Position numbers and translations under genes: made by a program
Assembly (NCBI GenBank): GCA_030522415.1
Contig: CM060105.1
Coordinates: 17,770,277 to 17,834,276, forward strand
Direction of reading: 5' to 3'
DNA from: Channallabes apus
Lineage: Eukaryota; Chordata; Actinopteri; Siluriformes; Clariidae
Length of the DNA: 64,000 nt
The notes under the pieces: model-generated
The model's input: only the letters and a program-made list of their open reading frames with translations
Database searches by the model: none
Told to the model about the DNA's origin: nothing
Part shown: piece by piece, positions 59,392-64,000 of the stretch
Layout: the number at the start of each line of letters is the position of its first letter
How positions within the stretch are numbered: position 1 is the stretch's first letter

Positions 59392-60864
59392 CATGTTACT
59401 CTAAGATGGGACAGATGAGGCCGCCTGTTTTTATTGTTCTGCTCTCATAATCAGCGTCAGGTCAACTCAGGCCTGACTGACACAACAGCGTGTTCCTCAT
59501 GACCGTTCCAGAATGCTGAGTGTTTAAGTTATTGCATGAGCCGAACCGCATACAAATACGTCATTGTGCTCTGTTGTTCCTCCTTCAGGTGCATTTATTC
59601 CTGGGGTTCCAATTCAGCCAGTGACTCTGCGCTATCCTAATGAACTGGTGAGAAATGGGTTTTATACAGTAGTTTTTAAATCTGCAGTGCAGAATATCAC
59701 CATCTTGCACCATCATTAAAATAACAATTAAGCTTTAATGTGGTATATGTGTTATAAACTTCGATAGCAAAACAAAATGCAGTATTAAGCGGCATATTAG
59801 AGCAGCACTGTGCGTTCATACAGTGCATATTTTAGTACACTTAGTAATATACGCAGTAATTCCTCATATTTTATTTGCTATTTACGACACACTGTTTTTG
59901 GAAAAAAAAAATATATATAAAAAATACTCTGCTTTAGCATCGAGACTCATCACTCTATGCTGACGCTGATTATTTTCCTACAATTGCACACCCTGTTGTG
60001 TTTTATTCCCTGACTTTCCTTTCGTACAGATTTGATCGCTCTTTCTCATCCAGTTCTCATTAATTATGAAGTCATGATACTCGGGTTACATGTAGATAGA
60101 TACCTGGAAAACTCGAAGGAGTTCTCCAAAGGCGAAACCTGAATTTTAGATACATGTGCACACATGGTTATACTTTGTGATGGTTTATTTGTTAAGGTGC
60201 TTTTTTTCCCCCCGCAAAATTTAATACTCACTTGGTGCTGGTTGTTTTTTAATCTCTTTTCACCCATAGGACACGATCTCGTGGACGTGGCAAGGACCTC
60301 GAGCGTGAGCCGTCTTTGTCTTTATTTTGCAGATAAATGACATAAAAAAAAATTTGAAGACTATTTATATAAATTTTATACAATGAGTAACGTGAAATGC
60401 TTTGCTTTTAGGCTGAAGCTTCTGTGGCTCACGTTGTGTCAGTTGCACAATTCTATAGAGATCGAGGTGAGAACTTGTAAAAAGTGGTAGTGCGTATATA
60501 TTTACTTTCGAACTTGCACTGGAAACTAAAATTAAAAGAATTAATTACTTTGTGTTCGTGTCAGTTTCTCCCAGTTTACACACCTTCGGAGGAAGAGAAA
60601 AAAGATCCTGCTCTGTTCGCCAACAACGTGAGACGCATCATGGCCAAGTCAGTGTCCACTTCTGTCCACCTTCTGGTCTTAAATGCACGATGACGCATAT
60701 GATCTTTGATGCATTTTATACTTGTGTGTGTTCTTCAGAGCTCTGCAAGTACCAACTGTGGACTACTCGTTTGAAGACTGCCAGCTTTCAATGGTCAAAG
60801 GTCCCCTGTGTTTACCCAGCCACTCGTGCTTGCTGGAGTTCTCCAGACTGGTGCGTAACCTTGG
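42371..60864 (+). CDS. lpcat1: Lysophosphatidylcholine acyltransferase 1, first ten coding exons
   Basis: ER and lipid-droplet membrane enzyme that re-acylates lysophosphatidylcholine (Lands cycle, surfactant and platelet-activating factor lipids). Ten exons join in phase: 42371-42487, 50147-50286, 52508-52722, 56863-56975, 57365-57425, 59589-59647, 60270-60304, 60412-60466, 60565-60647 and 60739-60864, giving 334 codons plus two bases. Exon 1 holds the family's NPF-LRFTAAQK region. Exon 2 encodes a hydrophobic membrane segment (about 40-72). PlsC motifs are intact: HSSYFD (H128, D133), IRPVFVSRSD (163-172), FPEGTCTNR (199-207) and PGVPIQP (220-226). Exon 9 carries FLPVYTPSEEEK and exon 10 YSFEDCQL. 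The C-terminal EF-hands and the stop codon are beyond the window; no further exon is seen in the last 3.1 kb. Intron 1 (7.7 kb) and intron 3 (4.1 kb) carry full-length Tc1 elements. Confidence 0.95.
43355..43610 (-). repeat. Teleost interspersed repeat, LINE-like
   Basis: The plus strand carries GCCTCCGGGAAGAAGCTCCT, GGCCTTCAGGGAGAGGAAGC, TTGTTGGGGTGGCTGAGGTC and CTTCCTGGCCTTGTTCCAGC. This series recurs in many fish genomes, usually as the antisense of a retroelement. It lies in lpcat1 intron 1. Confidence 0.5.
44947..46566 (+). mobile_element. Full-length Tc1-like transposon, copy A
   Basis: A 1620-bp element flanked by TA on both sides (44945-44946 and 46567-46568). Terminal inverted repeats of about 210 bp begin CAGTGGTGTGAAAAACTATT. 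The outer motif is echoed inside the repeat near 45134 (CCCTGTGTGAAAAAGTGATT), so the ends have the inverted/direct-repeat layout known from fish Tc1 elements. It carries one intact transposase. It lies in lpcat1 intron 1 in the same orientation as the gene. Confidence 0.93.
45326..46348 (+). CDS. Tc1/mariner transposase, intact, DD34E
   Basis: A 340-aa uninterrupted transposase that cuts and pastes its element into TA sites. The N-terminal half has paired-type helix-turn-helix regions (about 1-110) with a GRPTK linker at 59-63, the usual GRPR-like position. The catalytic triad is present: D153 in LWTDETK, D244 in LQQDNDPKHT and E279 in NPIEMLW. There are 34 residues between the second D and the E, the Tc1 signature. 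It ends AAKGGPTSY followed by TAG. Length equals the usual 340 aa for fish Tc1 elements. No stop, frameshift or lost catalytic residue is seen, so it could be functional; activity cannot be read from sequence alone. Confidence 0.95.
   Translation: MPRSKEIQEQMRTKVIEIYQSGKGYKAISKALGLQRTTVRAIIHKWQKHGTVANLPRSGRPTKITPRAQRQLIREATKDPRTTSKELQASLASIKLSVHDSTIRKRLGKNGLPGRFPRRTPLLSKKNIKARLNFAKKHLNDCQDFWENTLWTDETKVELFGRCVSRYIWRKSNTAFQKKNIIPTVKYGGGSVMVWGCFAASGPGRLAVIDGTMNSTVYQKILKENVRPSVRQLKLKRSWVLQQDNDPKHTSKSTSEWLKKNKMKTLEWPSQSPDLNPIEMLWHDLKKAVHARKPSNKSELQQFCKDEWAKIPPERCKRLVASYRKRLIAVIAAKGGPTSY
47068..47919 (+). mobile_element. Degenerate, internally deleted Tc1-like element, second family
   Basis: It starts CAGTGGCAAGGAAAAGTATG after a TA and ends with a worn inverted copy near 47919. 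Inside, the remains of a Tc1 transposase can be read: a start like MPRQKELLQ, then DLHKAAKGY, then FGTVATLPKSGRS and SQRAQQRLIDEV. The sequence then jumps, near 47590, to the C-terminal end (GVDQLLI region). The catalytic core is missing. It also lies in lpcat1 intron 1. Confidence 0.75.
49445..50042. mobile_element. hAT-type MITE in lpcat1 intron 1
   Basis: 598 bp with ends CAGTGGTGGAAAG and CTTTCCACCACAG, flanked by a perfect 8-bp duplication ACTATTTC (49437-49444 and 50043-50050). The ends contain longer, imperfect complementary sequence (TTACTTGTAATTGAGTA types). No coding frame. It lies about 100 bases before lpcat1 exon 2. Confidence 0.85.
50333..50878 (+). mobile_element. Short non-autonomous Tc1-like element, third family
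   Basis: The ends ACCGTTCAAAAGTTTGGGGT and ACTTTTGAAAGGTAGTGTAT are imperfect inverted repeats of the common fish Tc1 type. The middle encodes a worn transposase N-terminus (SLMKAVPGG, RVISLKNDQLTAAQIRGVMKSLQSRSSRNIS). The catalytic core has been deleted. It sits in lpcat1 intron 2. Confidence 0.65.
50881..50939. repeat. (TA)n microsatellite at left edge of hAT element
   Basis: TA run ending directly at TAGGGCTGGGC. A matching TA run begins at the element's other end (52388), so the hAT element appears to have landed in a TA microsatellite. Confidence 0.9.
50940..52387 (+). mobile_element. hAT element with partial transposase
   Basis: 1448 bp between TAGGGCTGGGC and its inverted copy GCCCAGCCCTA, with further terminal similarity (ATCGAATCGCGATT against AATCGAGATTTTG). 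TA microsatellites abut both ends, so the target duplication cannot be resolved. The left half keeps part of a transposase gene at 51190-51513; the rest is deleted. It lies in lpcat1 intron 2. Confidence 0.8.
51190..51513 (+). pseudogene. hAT (ZBED-type) transposase N-terminal remnant
   Basis: The frame reads VNKKGSTNLYDTYMLYERI across one frame join, then ADATPSTSSASSGAVPKQIS and KRSKDITRAVSNFLAKDMMP. This is like the linker after the BED zinc finger in ZBED/hAT transposases, where a DIT-AI-FLAKDM-P motif is usual. The catalytic domain and the C-terminal dimerisation domain are absent. Confidence 0.6.
52388..52430. repeat. (TA)n microsatellite at right edge of hAT element
   Basis: TA run starting directly after GCCCAGCCCTA. 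Confidence 0.9.
52901..53262. mobile_element. Mariner-like element, right end lost
   Basis: Left end TGAGGGGCATTCAAGTCA after a TA. It shares CTACACTAATGCACTTATCC and the following interior with the copies at 34902 and 61990. Similarity fades near 53262 before any right terminal repeat. It lies in lpcat1 intron 3. Confidence 0.6.
53480..53690 (+). repeat. Teleost TTTTATTTGTATAGCGCTTTT repeat
   Basis: TTCAATTTTATTTGTATAGC, GACATTGTCTCAAAACAGCT, CGACAGTGGCAAGGAAAAAC and CTCCCTGAGATGGTAATAGG, in the standard order of a very common fish repeat. It follows an (ATTCA)n stretch. Confidence 0.65.
54290..54600 (+). pseudogene. Possible LINE ORF2 C-terminal remnant
   Basis: In one frame the sequence LDYCNSTLVGLTPFI is readable near 54319-54363. 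It matches the (R)LDYCNSLLAGLP signature of L2/CR1/Rex-type LINEs. Later a WNGLPL piece is readable at about 54531. Many stops and shifts lie between. It may continue back to 53850 without recognisable motifs. Confidence 0.4.
54983..56600 (-). mobile_element. Full-length Tc1-like transposon, copy B, inverted
   Basis: A 1618-bp copy of the same family as the element at 44947, in opposite orientation within lpcat1 intron 3. TA flanks are at 54981-54982 and 56601-56602. Both long terminal repeats are present and begin CAGTGGTGTGAAAAACTATT. The internal gene is broken by one missing base. Confidence 0.93.
55200..56221 (-). pseudogene. Tc1 transposase with a single-base deletion
   Basis: The start codon lies at 56221-56219 and the stop at 55202-55200. 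The span is 1022 bases against 1023 in the intact copy. The lost base is near 56158, where the intact copy reads GTCTGGTAAAGG and this copy GTCTGTAAAGG, so the frame breaks at about codon 22. From the following residues 309 aa stay open, with all three catalytic residues. Over that stretch the two translations differ at seven positions. A protein from an internal start would lack the first DNA-binding helix. Confidence 0.9.
56640..56712. repeat. Possible pogo/Tigger terminal fragment
   Basis: CTTACAAATGAGTTCTGTTC and CGTAAGTCACATTTGTTCGT, then AAATCAGGGACGACCTGTA, have the alternating CGTAAGT/TTCGTAA look of pogo-like ends. It is short and unpaired. Confidence 0.3.
57428..57471 (+). repeat. 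(CT)n microsatellite at lpcat1 intron 5 start
   Basis: CT run that begins within a few bases of the exon 5 donor site (GTATGTTCTCTCTC). Confidence 0.95.
58413..58483 (+). repeat. (CA)n microsatellite
   Basis: Uninterrupted CA run of about 35 units in lpcat1 intron 5. Confidence 0.95.
58741..58798 (+). repeat. (CT)n microsatellite
   Basis: Uninterrupted CT run of about 29 units in lpcat1 intron 5. Confidence 0.95.
58995..59097 (-). repeat. Same tRNA-headed repeat, tail fragment, reversed
   Basis: AAGGCGGGGTACACGCTGGA and GGGTGCCAATCCATCGCAGG are the reverse of the family's tail. It abuts the mariner-like fragment at 59100. Confidence 0.5.
59100..59273. mobile_element. Mariner-like element fragment, reversed
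   Basis: The reverse complement begins GTCAAGGACTGTTCAAGCCA and runs through CTAATGCACTTATCCCAGTG, then TCAGTACACCAGAGCCATGA. It matches the left 170 bases of the copy at 61990. The rest is missing; it abuts another repeat fragment at 58995-59097. Confidence 0.6.
59348..59388 (+). repeat. (CA)n microsatellite
   Basis: TA run followed by CA run in lpcat1 intron 5, about 200 bases before exon 6. Confidence 0.95.
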
Positions 60865-61489
60865 GTGAGTATCTCCGGGAAGACGTCAGCGTACCTCACG
60901 AGGTGGCGATGATCGCTGTGCAATCACGTCATATTATTACAAGCCAGCCAAATAGATGTGTTGTGTAAAGGCTTATCTCACTGTATAGTGTACATGACAG
61001 CTGGGTGAACTCTGCAACTTGACCAGGCCTGTGATTGTGATGTTACAGGCAGGGTGTGTCTGAGTCAATTTATTCAAATTCTCCAAGCATTGCCCGGGAT
61101 CATGTTCAACATGCTGCTTCTTGATTCTTTTTTTTCTGATTGTAAATGCGAAACAAAATAAGGAGCTCTTTTTCTTCCTCGTTTTGCATCATTTGTTCAG
61201 ACTCCTGTTATGCCAGCATTATTTAAGCTGTTTTTTCCACAAAAGGTTAATACATCTCAAATAGCATATGTAATCTTCTTATTGAGTATTCTAAACCCCA
61301 AAAAACTAATCAGATTCATTCTGTCCAAATATTCTATTATTATTCTGTAATAGATGGAGTTTAATAACAGACAATAAAGTTGCAATTACAGACTTGTATA
61401 GTCAGGTATAGTGTCGTTAAAAAAATAAACAAAACCTGGAAGACGACCAAACAGAAACTACTAAGATAAAAACAGTATTTTACTGTATA

Positions 61490-61760
61490 TATCCATCCAT
61501 TCATCCATCCAGGAACCTCTGTAGTCCGACTATGGACCGGAGAGGCCAGTGGTGATTATTGTATTTATTCCCATTTTTACGACTGTGGTACGCCATCTGG
61601 TCTACAATCACCCGCGAATCAACAATCTATGGACAATTTGGAAATGTTAATTAGCCTAATCTGCATGTCTTTGAGAGAAAACCCACCAAGCACAGGGAGT
61701 CAAACCCGGGACCTGGAGGTGCAAGGTGACCGTACTAATCACTAAGCCACTGTGCGGCCA
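61490..61760 (-). repeat. Same tRNA-headed repeat, reversed
   Basis: The right side (61640-61760) is the reverse of the head: AATTAGCCTAATCTGCATGT, AAACCCACCAAGCACAGGGA, AACCCGGGACCTGGAGG and CACTAAGCCACTGTGCGGCC. The left side is more divergent. Confidence 0.55.
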
Positions 61761-61989
61761 TATGAAAATGAATATGTGTAAATATTAGTGGATGCATAAA
61801 ATTAAAATTGAGATGCACAATGGGTTATAGCCACTGAACGTGACAGCGGTGCCAGTCCGAGGTAGCAGTGCAGATCAGGAACATGATGACTAGAGTGTGA
61901 ACAGTGAGTATGTTATGAAGGAGAACAACATTTATAAAAAAGTTAAAACAGTATATTTACAGTTGCAGAAGTATTTTTACAATAATCTA

Positions 61990-62576
61990 CAAAGAGTGTT
62001 CAAGTCAAAAACCGGGACTTTGGATTGTGCAGAATGACAGAACCCAGTTATTAGACTAAAAACTCCTTTTATTTCTCCATATAATCTCCTGCTACACTAT
62101 TGCACTTATCCCAGAGTTTTCCTAGTGCTTGGACACCATATCAAGGTATATGCTTTTCTCAGTACACCAGAGCCATGATCAATCCGCTGGACTCTGGGGA
62201 ACTCTGTTAACAGCCCAAACATGTGGAAATGGCTTAAAGCGAGATCAGAACTGTACGAGAGATGTGCCAATGACTCCCAGTCAAGTTCCAGTAATGTGCA
62301 AGTTGCTTCTCTTCTGCAAGTTGATGAGAAGTTGTCTGTCATTTTTCGAGGACCTGGGGGTCCACTTGCTGAATGGTAATTGAGGTAACCCTAGGTAATG
62401 AGCCACCTCAGCCTAAGATCGTCATTCACGAACGTACGTCTTCTTTAAACCATTTTTACAATTCAAATGTTTTATGGCGGCTAAGCGTCTCATCACCATA
62501 CTGTGCTTGAAGTCTTTTGGAAATGTCAATCTCCTTCATTCATAAGAAATTTCTTCATTCACTTGAACACCCCTTG
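61990..62576 (-). mobile_element. Mariner-like element with transposase remnant
   Basis: A 587-bp element between TA sites with worn ends CAAAGAGTGTTCAAGTCA and ACTTGAACACCCCTTG. On the minus strand, about 62106-62342, a 78-residue frame reads LELDWESLAHLSYSSDLALS then HFHMFGLLTEFPRV. This resembles the mariner C-terminal PYSPDLAPSDYHLF block, with the catalytic region degraded. It is the longest of four copies in the window. It lies downstream of lpcat1 exon 10. Confidence 0.65.
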
Positions 62577-63043
62577 TAAAAAATAGACAGAACTGACCTG
62601 ATAAATTATTTTATTTTTAAGAATATGTACCTCCTCTACCTGGCAACTTCGGTGCCAGTAAGATGCTAAAATGTTTAATAGTGTGGTATGTTTATTTTAT
62701 GTATGTAGCCACAGTCAAATATTCTATAAATCCAGAATGTTTTATATTTGATAAATTGTTTCCTCTGGATTACAATGGGTGCTAAAGAATGATAATGTGT
62801 TTGTTTTTGAGTATTTACAGAGTATTCAGGAAAAACTGGATGTGCAGATTTTCAGGTTTTCAGGCTTGGAACGGATGTAGCCAGTGTGTGTGTTGAGTAA
62901 TGGAAAAATCAAATGGCTGGGTGTGGCACTGTGTTTCATCCCAACTGCCTTTTTACCACACAAGGTGAAGTGTGCAGGCTTTGTCCATGATTGTGGACTG
63001 ATTTGTGTTATCCTGATATCCCGAATTATGATCTGTTTTTTTA

Positions 63044-64000
63044 CAGTGGCGAGAAATATGGAATTTCATGGATTTCTACATTAATTTGTCATAAAATGTG
63101 ATCTGATCTTCATCTTAATCAAGGGTATTGACAAATATAATGTGGCTAAAATAATTTTTAAGTCTTTATTGAACACACTTATTCAGCATTCAGAATGGTA
63201 GTTGAAAAAGTAAATGAACCCTTGGAATTAATAACTGGTCGACCCCCACCTTGGCAGCAATAACCTTAACCAGTAGCTGTGGATCAGACCTGCACATGTT
63301 TCAAGAAGAATTCTAGCCCATTTTTCCTGTCAGAACTGCTTCAGCTCTGTCATATTCTGTATAATTCCTCCAAAAGGTGGGATTATTATTTTTTTAAAGC
63401 TATTGTTGTGTACTTTCTCTGGTGTTTCGGGTCATTGTTGAAGTTGGGTGATGCAACTGGACAGAGTTTCAGCTGATGTACAGAGATTCTCACATTTTCC
63501 TGAAGAACTCTTGATACGCTTGGAAATGTATCTTCCCCTCTATGACTGCAAGCTGGCCAGGCCATAATGCAAGGAAAGCAAGCTTAAATCATGATGTTTT
63601 CTTCCACCATACTTTATGGGTGGGATGATGTTTTTATGATGATACTGTATGTAGTGCCCTATTTATAACCAGACGTATTGCTGTGTGTTCTTTCCAAGCA
63701 GTTCAATCTTAGTGCACAAAACATTTTGCCAATACAGCTGTGGAGTGTCAACATGCTCCTTCACAAACTTCAAGTGTTGCAGAAATGTCCTTTTAAGTAA
63801 GCAGCGTCTTCCTTTGTGGTGTCCTGCTATCTTGGGGTTCCTTTACCTCGTTAATGAGTATTCGTTGTGCCATTTGGGTCATTTTGACTGTAGACTGGTG
63901 AATTTGTAAAGTCTTTTGAAATCACTTTGTAACCCTTTCAAGCTTTATGTTAATCAACAATTCCTGATCATAGATCTTCTGGAAAAGTATTTTTTCAGGC
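63044..64000 (-). mobile_element. Degenerate Tc1-like element cut by the window end
   Basis: It begins CAGTGGCGAGAAATATGGAA after a TA. It matches the 47068 family in reverse: it shares the ATTTGTCATAAAATGTGATC stretch and the transposase C-terminal region with GGTCGACCCCCACC. The transposase, on the minus strand, has many stops. The far end is beyond the window. Confidence 0.75.

Overview
The window is vertebrate nuclear DNA from a ray-finned fish. The genes have short exons, GT-AG introns and vertebrate-type proteins. The spaces between them are full of teleost-type repeats: several Tc1/mariner families, hAT elements, tRNA-derived SINEs, and TA, CA and CT microsatellites. An otophysan such as a catfish is plausible from the repeat flavour, but that is an impression, not a measurement. 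There are no CRISPR arrays, operons or other prokaryotic features.

Four protein genes can be built exon by exon with consistent splice phases. They are irx4 (Iroquois TALE homeobox factor, + strand, 23344-26225, five coding exons, 410 aa), ndufs6 (mitochondrial complex I 13 kDa zinc subunit, - strand, 36875-34717, four exons, 129 aa), mrpl36 (mitochondrial ribosomal protein L36, + strand, 38724-39077, 117 aa in one coding exon behind a non-coding first exon) and lpcat1 (lysophosphatidylcholine acyltransferase 1, + strand, first ten coding exons 42371-60864, 3' end outside the window). As I recall it, the same four neighbours lie together on human 5p15.33, with NDUFS6 and MRPL36 divergent as here, so this is an old syntenic block. 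irx4 is a patterning regulator, ndufs6 and mrpl36 serve mitochondria, and lpcat1 remodels phosphatidylcholine. They share position, not a pathway.

Layout. 1-23 kb is a gene-free stretch upstream of irx4, as expected at an Iroquois cluster. It holds a 115-bp-period minisatellite (5.05-5.94 kb), a (ATATC)n tract, a 66-bp perfect inverted repeat (17.25-17.44 kb), Tc1 fossils and some non-repetitive, non-coding stretches that could be enhancers. 26.6-34.6 kb is mostly unexplained sequence with small palindromes and SINE-like pieces. 34.7-39.1 kb is the divergent mitochondrial gene pair; ndufs6 intron 3 contains a mariner-like element and a SINE. 39.2-42.3 kb holds Tc1, pogo-like and hAT remnants. 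42.4-64 kb is lpcat1, whose introns have taken in a range of DNA transposons. Among these is a Tc1 element with an intact 340-aa DD34E transposase (44947-46566) and a close inverted copy broken by one missing base (54983-56600).

I found no unknown gene system that the sequence supports. The points most worth checking are the intact Tc1 copy and its inverted partner around lpcat1 exons 2-3, the mariner-like family with transposase-like remains, three hAT-type insertions (two with perfect 8-bp target duplications), the long perfect inverted repeat, and the possible conserved elements around irx4.
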